From NCBI GenBank assembly GCA_963675625.1, contig OY776497.1, positions 682,001-746,000 of the forward strand: a DNA stretch of 64,000 nucleotides, in the 5' to 3' direction. Of the stretch, positions 1 through 9,149 are shown in pieces. Position numbers and translations under genes: made by a program. The notes beneath the pieces were generated by a model, which was not told the origin of the DNA, made no database searches, and saw only the letters and a program-made list of their open reading frames with translations. The DNA is from F22 sp963675625. GTDB lineage: Bacteria > Bacteroidota > Bacteroidia > Bacteroidales > Bacteroidaceae. The first letter of the stretch is position 1, and every line of letters begins with the position of its first letter.

Positions 1-123
1 TTTTTCGGTATTCATATAACTAGCTGTTGTATCCTGACCTTGAGGATCAAGGTCCAAGAAATCATTGCAACTACAAAAGGTCAATGCAGCAGCTGCTAGT
101 GTGATATATTTAATTGTTTTCAT
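1..123 (-). CDS. SusD/RagB-family outer-membrane lipoprotein, N-terminal fragment
   Basis: The reverse strand from an ATG at 121-123 runs open to the window edge for 41 codons. The peptide starts MKTIKYITLAAAALTFCSC and continues NDFLDLDP. This is a lipoprotein signal with Cys19 as the likely lipidated residue, followed by the N-DFLD-x-P pattern that opens mature SusD-family glycan-binding proteins. The gene starts 33 bases after the SusC stop on the same strand, the usual susC-susD order. SusD proteins cap the SusC barrel at the cell surface and deliver glycan or peptide ligands. The rest lies outside the window, so the ligand cannot be guessed. Confidence 0.85.
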   Translation of the reverse strand, partial: MKTIKYITLAAAALTFCSCNDFLDLDPQGQDTTASYMNTEK

Positions 124-156
124 AATACAATTCTATTATCATTTATAGGTATAAGA

Positions 157-3100
157 TTAAAAAGTAACATTCACACCAACGGTAAATGTACGAGGAATAG
201 GATAATTGGCAATATCTACACCAGCTCCAAGATCATTGCTACCAGCTACTTCTGGATCGTATCCTGAATAGTTTGTCCATGTGTATAAATTATCACAAGA
301 TAAATACAAACGCAATCTTTGTATATATGCACGAGTAGTCAATTCTTTAGGGATAGTATATCCTAATTGCATATTTCTAATGCGCAAATAACTTCCATCT
401 TCTACAAAACGATCAGAGAAGCGACCATTCTTATTGGGATTACTTGAGATAACCCTTGGAGTATTGCTGGTAGGATTGTCTGGCGTCCAACGATTTAGCA
501 TCGCTGTACTGACGTTCCATTCACTCATATCGCTAGAGTTCAATGTATAATACATACCATTTACAATTTCATTGCCATAGGATCCTTGTAAAGCAACATT
601 GAAGTCAAATCCTTTGTATGCGCATGATGCATTAATACCATAAGTACATGTAGGGATAGCAGAACCTAGATTCTGACGGTCTTGTTCATCAATTTTACCA
701 TCATGATTAGCGTCAATAAATTTCACATCACCTAGTCCTGCATTAGGTTGTATAGGCGATCCATCTTCACCAACCCAAGCATCTAATTCTTCTTGAGTAT
801 TAAAGATTCCATCTGTCTTAAGTCCATAAAACACACCGATTTCATCTCCAACACGAGTGATAGTTGTGTTGCCCACTAAAGACACATTTCCGCCCTCTAT
901 TGGGTCACCACCACCAATACTGGTCACTTCATTCTTGATGCACGAAATATTAAAACCTATATTATAGGTAAAATCACCTATTTCATTGCTATGATTCAAC
1001 GAGAATTCAACACCCGAATTTTTTACAGATCCTGCATTAGTATTAGGTTTCCAAAAACCTGCGTACATTGGTATCGGTGTAGACAAAATCATATCGTTTG
1101 TCTTACGTACAAATAGATCGACTGTTGCAGTCAATTTGTTCGCCCAGAAACCAGCATCAACACCCACATTGTATTGCTCAGAAGTTTCCCAAGATAACTC
1201 CTTATTTGCAATTTTTTGTTGAATAGAACCATCTACTGGTTGTCCATTGAACACATAAGTATATCCATTGGTCATTAAAGCGACGTAGTCATGATTACCT
1301 GCTGCATTTTGGTTACCAACTTGTCCCCATCCTGCACGTAGTTTTAATTGTGACAACCAATCTTGTGCACCCTTCATAAATGATTCTTGATATATATTCC
1401 ATCCAGCTGAGAATGATGGGAAATATCCCCAGTGATCTACAAACTTAGAGGAACCATCAGCACGCACAGTTGCGGTAAATAGATACTTGTTATCGTAGCT
1501 ATAGTTAGCACGTGTAAAATAAGACAACAATGAAGAGTGTGATTTAAGTCCACCAGCAGTAAACTGTGTAGAGTTTGATGAAGCTGACACATAACGAAGA
1601 TCTGCATCTTTTGGCACATCGTATACAGTTAGATCTGTATATGTACTCTCAAATTTCTGCGCTTCAAATCCAGCCATAGCATTGATAGAATGCTTACCAA
1701 ACAGACGATTATAACTAAAATAATCAGATGTTGACCATTCCTTAGTGTCTGCTCTTTTAACATACAAACTACTTTGCTGACGATTCTGATCCGCTGTCAC
1801 ATAATATTCTGGATAATAGTTTCTAATTTTAGAAAAGACTAGTTTTTCACCAAATTGTGCACGAAATGATAAACCTTTCACATCAAGCAAATCATCTAAT
1901 TGAAGATAACTGTTCAACAAGAAACGATTTTCAGATTCTTCTTTATATTTATTTTCATCAACAGCTCTTGCAGGATTCAAACCAAACGCAAAATAGATTT
2001 CCCCAAAATCATTGGTATAATCATCCCAAGGAGCAGATACTGGGTCAGCTCTCAAGGCACCAGCCAATGGACCAGCGTAGTAGTCACTGTTATTACCAGT
2101 ACGTTCATAATTGGTATAGAACACGTTAAGACCAAGTTTTACGTGATCATTAAACTTATACTCATTATTTAAGTGGGCCATCAATTTATCCATATATGTT
2201 TCTTTGACCACACCTTCTTCTTGAGCATAGGTAACTCCTAAGTCATATTTATTATTCTCGCCACCTCCAGCAATACTCAAATTATAGTTCTGAGTGACTG
2301 CATCGCGAAATATCTCATCCTGCCAATCGGTACCTTTCAAATTATTATCTGTCACATAAGTCAAAATGTTATCCCATTGACTACTCATAGATACGCCTGC
2401 ATTATCCATCGCTTCACGCTTCAATACAGCATATTGACTTGCATTACACATATCAATTTTATCTACAATTTGCGACATAGAAACATAGGCATTAAAATTT
2501 ACCTTTGTCTTTTGTCCACGAGCACCACTTCGTGTTTTTACTAGGATGACTCCATTAGCACCACGACTACCATAAATAGCTGTAGCAGAAGCGTCTTTCA
2601 ACACTTCGATACTTTCAATATCATTAGGAGCAATATGCGAAATATCCCCTACTGGAAATCCATCAACCACATACAATGGAGAAGAACTATTGATTGTCCC
2701 TACACCACGAATACGTACTTTTGTACCAGCCCCTGGTTCACCAGAGTTCATCTGAATATTCACGCCTGCAACTTTTCCTTGCAACGCTTGAGAAGCGTCA
2801 ACACTAGCCACTTTTCCAAGTTCATCTGCCTTAACTTTGGAAACCGCTCCAGTTAAATCGCTTTTGCGCATTACTCCATAACCTACAACGACTACTTCGT
2901 CAAGAGCAAGAGCATCAGTTTTTAATTTAATAATCATTTGGGAAGAAGCAGTAAGTTTTTGGGTAACATACCCCACATAACTCACTTCAAGTTGATTTTT
3001 TTTGTCTTTCAAGGCAATGGTGAAATGACCATCCAAATCGGTTATCACACCATTAGTAGTTCCTACCTCTAAGACCGTTGCACCAATTAAGGACTCTCCT

Positions 3101-3198
3101 GTTTGCTGATCAACAACTTGTCCTGTTACAGTCATAGACTGAGCATACGTTGTTATTGCAGCTAGGGTACAACAAAGTAAGAGAATGATTCGTCTCAT
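157..3198 (-). CDS. SusC/RagA-family TonB-dependent outer-membrane transporter
   Basis: A 1013-residue protein with a signal peptide (about 1-20, ending TTYAQ), a carboxypeptidase-D-like N-terminal domain (about 23-105), the EVVVVGYG motif typical of the SusC family near residue 105, a plug domain (about 110-225) with the YVVDGFPV and IESIEVLKDASATAIYGSRG signatures, and a long beta-barrel ending in an aromatic residue (NVTF). It imports a bulky nutrient, usually an oligosaccharide, using TonB-ExbBD energy, together with the SusD partner just downstream. Length is normal. An AraC-type regulator lies 181 bases upstream on the same strand and may control it. I found no perfect -7 box in its leader. 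No glycoside hydrolase is visible here, so the substrate is unknown. Confidence 0.95.
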   Translation of the reverse strand: MRRIILLLCCTLAAITTYAQSMTVTGQVVDQQTGESLIGATVLEVGTTNGVITDLDGHFTIALKDKKNQLEVSYVGYVTQKLTASSQMIIKLKTDALALDEVVVVGYGVMRKSDLTGAVSKVKADELGKVASVDASQALQGKVAGVNIQMNSGEPGAGTKVRIRGVGTINSSSPLYVVDGFPVGDISHIAPNDIESIEVLKDASATAIYGSRGANGVILVKTRSGARGQKTKVNFNAYVSMSQIVDKIDMCNASQYAVLKREAMDNAGVSMSSQWDNILTYVTDNNLKGTDWQDEIFRDAVTQNYNLSIAGGGENNKYDLGVTYAQEEGVVKETYMDKLMAHLNNEYKFNDHVKLGLNVFYTNYERTGNNSDYYAGPLAGALRADPVSAPWDDYTNDFGEIYFAFGLNPARAVDENKYKEESENRFLLNSYLQLDDLLDVKGLSFRAQFGEKLVFSKIRNYYPEYYVTADQNRQQSSLYVKRADTKEWSTSDYFSYNRLFGKHSINAMAGFEAQKFESTYTDLTVYDVPKDADLRYVSASSNSTQFTAGGLKSHSSLLSYFTRANYSYDNKYLFTATVRADGSSKFVDHWGYFPSFSAGWNIYQESFMKGAQDWLSQLKLRAGWGQVGNQNAAGNHDYVALMTNGYTYVFNGQPVDGSIQQKIANKELSWETSEQYNVGVDAGFWANKLTATVDLFVRKTNDMILSTPIPMYAGFWKPNTNAGSVKNSGVEFSLNHSNEIGDFTYNIGFNISCIKNEVTSIGGGDPIEGGNVSLVGNTTITRVGDEIGVFYGLKTDGIFNTQEELDAWVGEDGSPIQPNAGLGDVKFIDANHDGKIDEQDRQNLGSAIPTCTYGINASCAYKGFDFNVALQGSYGNEIVNGMYYTLNSSDMSEWNVSTAMLNRWTPDNPTSNTPRVISSNPNKNGRFSDRFVEDGSYLRIRNMQLGYTIPKELTTRAYIQRLRLYLSCDNLYTWTNYSGYDPEVAGSNDLGAGVDIANYPIPRTFTVGVNVTF

Positions 3199-3379
3199 AC
3201 AATATTAGCTTTAAGTTTAACAATAAGATTTGTGTTTGGGAACATCTTAACCATGTCCCCTAGATTTAGGGTACAAAGTAAGAGATATTTCATTTCGTTT
3301 TCAAGTACTATTTTGTCACAAACTAACACTTTAATAAAAATAACAAAATAGATAAAGTCTTTCTCGTAGAGTTTAATTA

Positions 3380-4270
3380 TCAAATGAGACGTTTTTCTTT
3401 TCTATATGTTGATCGAAACATTTTAGGAGATATTCCTTTGCGTTTTTTAAAGATGCGATTAAAATTAGAGAGATTATTAAATCCACTGTCATAACAAATC
3501 TCAGCAATAGACATGGTAGAATCCACTAAGAGGCGCGCTGCATGACCTAGGCGTATATCTATAATATAGTCACTCAATGTTTTCCCTGTACGCATTTTAA
3601 AGAACTTGCTAAAAGCAGAAGAAGACATTCCAGCAATTTCAGCTAATTGAGATAAACGAATATCTTCACGAAAATGGTCATTGATATATATTTCCACTTT
3701 AGTCACTCGACGGCTATCACTATGTACAGATGCTTTGACAAAAGAAGAGGAAGACAAAGTATAGGCTTCGTCACATAAAGACAACTCATATAATAATGTG
3801 TAAAAGTCAAGTACAGCATAAAAACCATCACTATGTTTCGATAACTTGTCTAAGATGTGATATACTTTCATAATGGCTGACAATGGAAATGCCAATCCGT
3901 TCTGTGCTTTTTCAAGCATCTTATGAATAGAGAGAAATTGATTTTTGCGCATCATGACTTGCTGAGCAAAGTCCTTAGAGAATTGAATAGTAATTTCTCG
4001 AATTTCTTTGGATTCACAGGTATGCTGTTCCCAAACATGTTCCAAATTAGCACTGCCGATAAGCACTAAGTCATAATCTCCAATTATTTCAGAATGATCA
4101 CCAACAACCCGACGAACGCCAGAGGCATTCTCGGTAAAATTTAATTCAAATTCATTGTGGGTATGAATGGGATAGGTAAAAGCTGTTTTTTTTCTATCTG
4201 CAATATAGAAACAGTCTTTATCGGACAAGGGAGTAATCTCACGAATAATGGTATTATCATGCTTTTCCAT
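3380..4270 (-). CDS. AraC-family transcriptional regulator
   Basis: A 296-residue regulator. The N-terminal part (about 1-190) contains the cupin-like pattern HTHNEFELNF near residue 37, the usual ligand-sensing fold. The C-terminal ~100 residues carry the two helix-turn-helix motifs of AraC proteins: LSQLAEIAGMSSSAFSKFF, and SIAEICYDSGFNNLSNFNRIF followed by KRKGISPKMFR. It has no membrane segment or response-regulator domain, so it is not a hybrid two-component sensor. Its position directly upstream of susC on the same strand suggests it controls the SusCD pair, but this is inference. A -7 box lies 34 bases before the start codon. Confidence 0.9.
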   Translation of the reverse strand: MEKHDNTIIREITPLSDKDCFYIADRKKTAFTYPIHTHNEFELNFTENASGVRRVVGDHSEIIGDYDLVLIGSANLEHVWEQHTCESKEIREITIQFSKDFAQQVMMRKNQFLSIHKMLEKAQNGLAFPLSAIMKVYHILDKLSKHSDGFYAVLDFYTLLYELSLCDEAYTLSSSSFVKASVHSDSRRVTKVEIYINDHFREDIRLSQLAEIAGMSSSAFSKFFKMRTGKTLSDYIIDIRLGHAARLLVDSTMSIAEICYDSGFNNLSNFNRIFKKRKGISPKMFRSTYRKEKRLI

Positions 4271-4304
4271 GTGTATATCTTTATGGTTTACAATAAGGTC
4301 GTAG

Positions 4305-4312
4305 CAAAGATA
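4305..4312 (-). promoter_or_regulatory. -7 promoter box of the AraC-family gene
   Basis: TATCTTTG on the minus strand, a perfect match to the Bacteroidota -7 consensus TAnnTTTG, predicting a short leader for the AraC-type gene. Confidence 0.6.
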
Positions 4313-4453
4313 AAAGAATTATACGTTCTTAACTATAATAATGTGCACGGATATTTTGAGAAAATATAATAGATATCAAATTACATTACGTATTGACAAA
4401 ATAGTATCAAAAAAACGCTGAATGAAACAATAAGGTATACGCTTAAATAAAAA

Positions 4454-4490
4454 AACATCCGCTACAACAACTGTTTGTTGTGCGGATGTT
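4454..4490 (-). terminator. Rho-independent terminator after panD
   Basis: Inverted repeat AACATCCGC ... GCGGATGTT extended inward by ACAACAA/TTGTTGT with one bulged T. On the minus strand it is followed by a run of seven T. It lies 35 bases past the panD stop codon. Confidence 0.8.
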
Positions 4491-4525
4491 TATATATCTT
4501 CTAAATGGGAATGTCAAATTCCTGC

Positions 4526-4879
4526 TCATTCAGGGAGAGAATTATCTACTGGATTTGGAAAAGCAATTTTGGGTTCAAAACTTTTAGCTTCTTCATAGTC
4601 CATCATGGCAAAAGACATAATAATGACAATATCATCTGGTTGAACCAAACGAGCAGCTGCTCCGTTTAGACAAATAGAGCCAGAACCACGTTCACCTTTA
4701 ATGACATACGTCTCAAGACGAGAACCATTATTATTATCGACAACTTGCACTTTTTCACCTGCGATTAAACCGACAGCATCCATTAGATCCTCATCAATGG
4801 TAATACTTCCTACATAATTAAGGTTGGCTTCTGTAACACGTGCACAATGCAACTTCGATTTCAAAACTTCGATCATCAT
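4526..4879 (-). CDS. panD: Aspartate 1-decarboxylase
   Basis: A 117-residue pyruvoyl enzyme that makes beta-alanine from L-aspartate for pantothenate synthesis. The self-cleavage site is visible as Y-V-G24-S25, with Lys9 in the LKSKLH motif and the family's NGAAARLVQPDD stretch. Length is normal, with a slightly long C-terminal tail. Two adjacent ATG codons (4879 and 4876) could start it. It follows panC by 22 bases on the same strand, so the two form one transcript, which ends at the hairpin at 4454-4490. Confidence 0.96.
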   Translation of the reverse strand: MMIEVLKSKLHCARVTEANLNYVGSITIDEDLMDAVGLIAGEKVQVVDNNNGSRLETYVIKGERGSGSICLNGAAARLVQPDDIVIIMSFAMMDYEEAKSFEPKIAFPNPVDNSLPE

Positions 4880-4901
4880 AGCTATTTTCTTCTTGTTGAT
4901 T

Positions 4902-5747
4902 TTATTTCTTATAGCATATGTTATCTATCAAACGAACTGGTCCGCAAAAAACGGTAATACATCCCACAATATACGAAGAATCATCCCAATTAGCTACGGG
5001 CTGTAAAGTATCTCCATCTACTATTTGAAAGTATTCTAGTTCCAATCCGTCGACAGCTGCTATACTATCCTGAACCATAGCGAGCGTGTCGACTACACTA
5101 TGTGACTCTGCAAAGTTAATACTTTTTCTCAACGTAGCCGAGATATTTAATGCAGTTTTTCTTTCTTCAGGATTCATTCGCATATTTCGACTACTCAAAG
5201 CCAAGCCATCAGCTTCACGAACAATAGGACAACCTACAATTTCTACTGCGTACTCTAGTTCACGCACCATGCGACGAATAATAGCTAATTGTTGAAAATC
5301 TTTTTCTCCAAAATAAGCACGATTAGGCGCAACAACATCAAGAAGCTTGCTTACAATCTGGCAGACACCATTAAAATGGCCAGGGCGCATGGCACCTTCC
5401 ATCACTTTGTCCAACGGATCATAATCAAATTGACGAGTATCTTTGGTTGGATACATCTCTTGTGGAGAAGGTGCAAATATGATATCAGCGCCCACTTCAG
5501 ATAACAATTCTACATCTGCATCAAACGTTCTAGGATAATGCTCAAGATCACTTAAGTCGTTAAACTGTGTAGGATTGACAAAGATACTGACAACTGTGAC
5601 ATCATTGTTGCGCACAGATTCTTTGACAAGCGATGCATGCCCATTATGGAGGGCCCCCATCGTAGGAACAAACCCAATTTGCTTCCCAGCTTCGCGAGCT
5701 ACGGAAAGCACTTGTTGCAATTCTGCAACGGTGTGTACTATTTTCAT
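4902..5747 (-). CDS. panC: Pantothenate synthetase
   Basis: A 281-residue enzyme that joins pantoate and beta-alanine with ATP. The nucleotide-binding HIGH-type motif PTMGALHNGH lies at residues 28-37. Further family motifs are FVNPTQFN, HFNGVCQIVSKL, FGEKDFQQL and LALSSRNMRM. The start was placed at the ATG ending at 5747 (MKIVHTVAEL), because the reading frame upstream of it covers the divergent promoter region and shows no family similarity. It is followed at once by panD, which supplies its beta-alanine. It is divergent from the starch-synthase-like gene at 5884. Confidence 0.96.
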   Translation of the reverse strand: MKIVHTVAELQQVLSVAREAGKQIGFVPTMGALHNGHASLVKESVRNNDVTVVSIFVNPTQFNDLSDLEHYPRTFDADVELLSEVGADIIFAPSPQEMYPTKDTRQFDYDPLDKVMEGAMRPGHFNGVCQIVSKLLDVVAPNRAYFGEKDFQQLAIIRRMVRELEYAVEIVGCPIVREADGLALSSRNMRMNPEERKTALNISATLRKSINFAESHSVVDTLAMVQDSIAAVDGLELEYFQIVDGDTLQPVANWDDSSYIVGCITVFCGPVRLIDNICYKK

Positions 5748-5842
5748 ACCTTTATATTCATGTAAAACACAAAATCGGTGCAAAATAAGTGAATTTCTAC
5801 CATATAGAGAAACTTTTCGCCCGAAAACCAGATTTTTTTTGT

Positions 5843-5850
5843 TATCTTTG
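5843..5850 (+). promoter_or_regulatory. -7 promoter box of the starch-synthase-like gene
   Basis: TATCTTTG on the plus strand, 33 bases before the ATG at 5884, within the panC/starch-synthase divergent gap. Confidence 0.6.
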
Positions 5851-5883
5851 CCTGTCGCATTACATAGAAAAATTACTAGATAT

Positions 5884-6705
5884 ATGTCAGAAGCAAAAAA
5901 AGTACTGTTCATCAACCAAGAGATGACACCTTACTCACAAGAATCGGATATGGCCAAGCTATGTCGTGAGTTGCCTCAAGCAATCCAAGAAAGAGGTCGT
6001 GAGATTCGTACATTTATGCCTAAATGGGGTACCATTAATGAAAGACGCAACCAATTGCATGAAGTGATTCGCTTATCAGGAATGAACTTGATCATTGACG
6101 ACACTGATCATCCGCTAATTATAAAAGTAGCAAGTATTCAAGCTGCACGCATGCAAGTTTATTTCATAGATAACGACGATTACTTTCAAGGTCGTAAAAT
6201 GGTTACAGATGAAAATGGAGAAGAATATGCGGATAACGATAGCCGTATTATTTTCTTCGGACATGGGGTACTTCAGACAGTACTAAAATTACGCTGGGTA
6301 CCAGATGTAGTCCATGTACAAGGATGGATGGGAGCAGTTACTCCAATGTATATCAAAAAAGCATTCAAAGATGAACCTTCTTTTGCTCACTGTAAAGTGG
6401 TTTACTCATTGTATGATAATGAATTACAAAATGAATATAATAACAACTTCAAACAAGAAGTGATGTTGGATGGTATCACAGAAGAAGACTTAACAGTTCT
6501 TGGTGATGGTCCATTAACAAGTGAAACATTGCAGAAACTCGCACTGCATTATTCAGATGGCTTAATTATCAACAGTCCAAATGTGAATGAAGAAATCGTA
6601 GCATATGCTCGCGAAATTGGCATTCCTGTTTTAGAATATCTTGAAGGAGATAAGTATGTTGATGCTGTCGACAATTTTTACAATGAAGTGTATTCTGAAG
6701 AATAA
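5884..6705 (+). CDS. Short GT5 (starch/glycogen synthase N-domain-like) protein
   Basis: A 273-residue protein matching only the N-terminal half of bacterial glycogen synthase: KVLFINQEMTPY at the start, VVHVQGWMGAV (the DVVHxHDWH region), and SDGLIINSPNV near the end. Full GT5 enzymes are about 470-500 residues. The C-terminal GT-B half is absent. The ADP-glucose motif K-T/V-G-G near the N-terminus is also missing; TPYSQESDMAKL stands there instead. It may therefore lack synthase activity despite the name it usually receives. Start chosen at the ATG at 5884 (MSEAKKVLF); the frame upstream overlaps panC. A DUF4270 lipoprotein follows 22 bases later. Confidence 0.75.
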   Translation: MSEAKKVLFINQEMTPYSQESDMAKLCRELPQAIQERGREIRTFMPKWGTINERRNQLHEVIRLSGMNLIIDDTDHPLIIKVASIQAARMQVYFIDNDDYFQGRKMVTDENGEEYADNDSRIIFFGHGVLQTVLKLRWVPDVVHVQGWMGAVTPMYIKKAFKDEPSFAHCKVVYSLYDNELQNEYNNNFKQEVMLDGITEEDLTVLGDGPLTSETLQKLALHYSDGLIINSPNVNEEIVAYAREIGIPVLEYLEGDKYVDAVDNFYNEVYSEE

Positions 6706-6727
6706 TTAATACCAGCTCATTCCTCTT

Positions 6728-8179
6728 ATGATTAAAAAGAAATGGCTACTTGGCGCTGGAATGTTCCTTTTGGCATTCGCGTCTTGTGACGATACGACCG
6801 ATTCACTAGGTATGTCTATGCTTACCGACCGTGATGTTGTAGAAGTAGGTACAGCAACATTCAAAGCAAGTACCCAAACGGTGGCTACAGGTCCCGTGTA
6901 TGCGAAAAGTAAAATTGGTTATGTCGGCCGATATACCGACCCGAACTTTGGTACCTTCGAAGGAAGTTTCCTAACCGAACTGCACTGTCCAGAGGGTACA
7001 CAGTTCCCCTTCGACGAAATGGTCACGGGCAAAGCCTATAGTACAGAATTGTTTTTATACTACTCTGAGTATTTTGGCGATTCTCTAAGTACAAATTCGC
7101 TGAATGTGTATCAGTTAAACCAGAAGTTGACAACAAATCACTATACGGATATTGATCCAACATCTTTTTATAATCCAAGTGATTTAATTGCTTCACAATC
7201 CTACACAGCAGTAGATAACTCATTAACGGATGATGCTAAATCAGAATCTGGATATGTACCTTATGTACGCATCGTACTAGACAATGCAATAGGTCAACGT
7301 ATCATTGACTTAAACAAAACTCACCCTGAATACTTTGAAAGTGATGAAGCTTTTTCTGAGCACGTTTTGAAGGGATTGTATATTAAACCTATACTTGGAG
7401 ATGGTACTGTTTTATATGTCGAAGATATTTACTTAAATGTGGTATTCCAAAACTATGTATACGAAGATGATGGCAGTAAAATGCAAACATATGACGAATC
7501 GGGTGATTCAATCGTATACTACAGACGTACCTTTGCAGCTACATCCGAAGTGCTTCAAGCTAACAGCTTTACAAATACGCAAGACAAGTTGACCAAACGT
7601 ATCGAAGATACTGATGTAACCTACTTGAAAACTCCAGCAGGATTGGTCACAGAAGCCACTTTACCAATTGATGAGATCAACAACACATTAAGCAATGATA
7701 CTCTTAATGCAGTTCGTATCGATTTCCAAAATTACATTCCTGAAGATAATAAGGAATTTACAATGGACGTGCCTGATAATGTTGTTTTGATGCGTGCACG
7801 CGATATGAAATCTTTCTTTGAGAATAATGAGCTACCAGACGATAGTTTAAGCTATTTGACAACTCACAGTTCATCCAATAAATATATCTTTGGTAATATT
7901 GCTCGATTAGTACGTGCTGAACTAAAAGAGAAGGAGGCTGCTAAGAAGGCTGCAGGTGGTTCATGGACACCAATTGAAGAAGCAACTTGGGAGGATCAAA
8001 TGCAATGGGGAAAAGTGTATCTAGTTCCTGTACAAACGACCTACTCGACTAGCACATCAAGTTCCTCATCGAAGACTCTAATAGAAGTACAAAATGACTT
8101 AACTTTATCTGCAGCCAAATTGGTTGGTAAAAGTAATAAGATTGACGTAGAAGTACTATATAGTAAATTCAACTTCTAA
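6728..8179 (+). CDS. DUF4270 domain-containing lipoprotein
   Basis: A 483-residue exported protein. MIKKKWLLGAGMFLLAFASC is a lipoprotein signal with Cys20 as the lipidation site, followed by DDTTDSLGMSML. The body is rich in beta-type sequence, with the features of the Bacteroidota DUF4270 family, such as AKSKIGYVGRYTDPNFG and GSFLTELHC. Its function is not known. It follows the GT5-like gene by 22 bases and is very likely co-transcribed; the transcript ends at the strong hairpin at 8201-8244. I recognise the family from these motifs but could not run a profile search. Confidence 0.8.
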   Translation: MIKKKWLLGAGMFLLAFASCDDTTDSLGMSMLTDRDVVEVGTATFKASTQTVATGPVYAKSKIGYVGRYTDPNFGTFEGSFLTELHCPEGTQFPFDEMVTGKAYSTELFLYYSEYFGDSLSTNSLNVYQLNQKLTTNHYTDIDPTSFYNPSDLIASQSYTAVDNSLTDDAKSESGYVPYVRIVLDNAIGQRIIDLNKTHPEYFESDEAFSEHVLKGLYIKPILGDGTVLYVEDIYLNVVFQNYVYEDDGSKMQTYDESGDSIVYYRRTFAATSEVLQANSFTNTQDKLTKRIEDTDVTYLKTPAGLVTEATLPIDEINNTLSNDTLNAVRIDFQNYIPEDNKEFTMDVPDNVVLMRARDMKSFFENNELPDDSLSYLTTHSSSNKYIFGNIARLVRAELKEKEAAKKAAGGSWTPIEEATWEDQMQWGKVYLVPVQTTYSTSTSSSSSKTLIEVQNDLTLSAAKLVGKSNKIDVEVLYSKFNF

Positions 8180-8200
8180 AAACATCTGTAGCTAGTAAAT

Positions 8201-8244
8201 AATACAGGCTGTATCTATCCTCGAAGGATAATACAGCCTGTATT
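8201..8244. terminator. Bidirectional terminator between DUF4270 and Crp-family genes
   Basis: AATACAGGCTGTAT at 8201-8214 pairs with ATACAGCCTGTATT at 8231-8244, and the inner TATCC/GGATA extends the stem to a five-base loop. It lies between two convergent genes and overlaps neither coding sequence. Confidence 0.85.
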
Positions 8245-8247
8245 GTT

Positions 8248-8913
8248 TTATATACCATGCATAATATCTTTGAGCTTATCGGAGTCAGAGACTACTATCT
8301 TACGTTTCTGTATCGTTATAACTCCCTTATCTACAAGTCCTGATACCACCCGGTTCAAAGAAGGACGAGCCACTCCTAAACGCTTCGCAATATCACTTTG
8401 TGATTCGGGAGATTCACTATGAAAAAACAAGTAATGAGCTAAACGCATCTCTAAGGATTGCAAAGCAAAAGAATTGATCTTTTCTGTAAGCCATACACTT
8501 CTATCAGATATGATGCGTAAAAAATTCTGCATAAGCTGAACATCCTCTTGCATCCATCGCAGAAATTTATCCTTATTGATTACAATAATTTCTACTGCAC
8601 TTACAGCGATTAGTGAAACGGGGAATTTATCTTTTGATCCAAATAATAAAATAGGTGCTACAGCCACAGGTGCTTCAAGCACTTCCACTACAAGCTCCTT
8701 ACCATCTGGATGGGTCATCACTGCTTGTACCTTACCGGAATAGAGCATGTATAAGCTACGACATCTTTCGCCTTGCATTACTATAAGATCTTGTTTATTA
8801 TAGCTTTTAAGACTATGTGGAGCATCGTTTAGAAAATTTTCCAGGCGCTCTTCCCCAATGTTTTGAAAAACAGGACTCTGTTTTAGTTGTTGGATATCTA
8901 TTTGTGTATTCAT
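8248..8913 (-). CDS. Crp/Fnr-family regulator, probable HcpR-type
   Basis: A 221-residue regulator: an N-terminal cyclic-nucleotide-like beta-roll (about 15-130, with GERCRSLYMLYSGKVQAV) and a C-terminal winged helix with QSDIAKRLGVARPSLNRVV as helix-turn-helix. No Cys cluster for an Fnr-type iron-sulfur centre is present, so it may sense by haem or another ligand. Start set at the ATG ending at 8913 (MNTQIDIQQL); an upstream extension of 18 residues looks like leader. It is divergent from hcp. Crp/Fnr proteins called HcpR control hcp in Porphyromonas and other anaerobes, so the same role here is likely but inferred. Confidence 0.85.
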   Translation of the reverse strand: MNTQIDIQQLKQSPVFQNIGEERLENFLNDAPHSLKSYNKQDLIVMQGERCRSLYMLYSGKVQAVMTHPDGKELVVEVLEAPVAVAPILLFGSKDKFPVSLIAVSAVEIIVINKDKFLRWMQEDVQLMQNFLRIISDRSVWLTEKINSFALQSLEMRLAHYLFFHSESPESQSDIAKRLGVARPSLNRVVSGLVDKGVITIQKRKIVVSDSDKLKDIMHGI

Positions 8914-8936
8914 TATGTAGTTATTGTTAATTGTAT

Positions 8937-8944
8937 CAAAGATA
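8937..8944 (-). promoter_or_regulatory. -7 promoter box of the Crp-family gene
   Basis: TATCTTTG on the minus strand, 23 bases before the ATG that ends at 8913. It supports that start choice. Confidence 0.6.
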
Positions 8945-9032
8945 CCATTTAGCAGAGACACTGGCAAACAATCTCTATATAATCACTCCTTACAAATAAT
9001 AGAAGAACTGATTACTCTCTTTTTGGGGCAAC

Positions 9033-9048
9033 TGTAACCTATGTGACA
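9033..9048. promoter_or_regulatory. Candidate Crp/Fnr-type operator before hcp
   Basis: TGTAACCTATGTGACA, a 16-base palindrome with one mismatch (TGTAAC/GTGACA arms, four-base centre). It lies 21 bases upstream of the hcp -7 box, which puts its centre near -43 from the predicted transcript start. That is where class II activators of the Crp/Fnr family bind. Confidence 0.5.
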
Positions 9049-9069
9049 ATATTTATGAATAGTGTTATC

Positions 9070-9077
9070 TACCTTTG
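9070..9077 (+). promoter_or_regulatory. -7 promoter box of hcp
   Basis: TACCTTTG matches TAnnTTTG. It lies 72 bases before the hcp ATG, with only a weak -33 element (ATTT) upstream, as expected for an activator-dependent promoter. Confidence 0.55.
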
Positions 9078-9149
9078 TACCATCTTCATTAAGAAGAAAC
9101 AATATGATATACCCAATGCGTCTATTGGATAACCTAAAAAAGAGATAAT

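Noticed and set aside
3195..3383. 62-codon frame between the AraC-type gene and susC that overlaps both by a few bases
   Set aside because: It needs a TTG start, lies in very AT-rich sequence, has no ribosome-binding site I can see and resembles no family. It is more likely the susC leader.
5748..5915. 56-residue N-terminal extension of PanC
   Set aside because: It would cross the divergent promoter region and the start of the neighbouring gene; family members start at MKIVHTV-type sequence.
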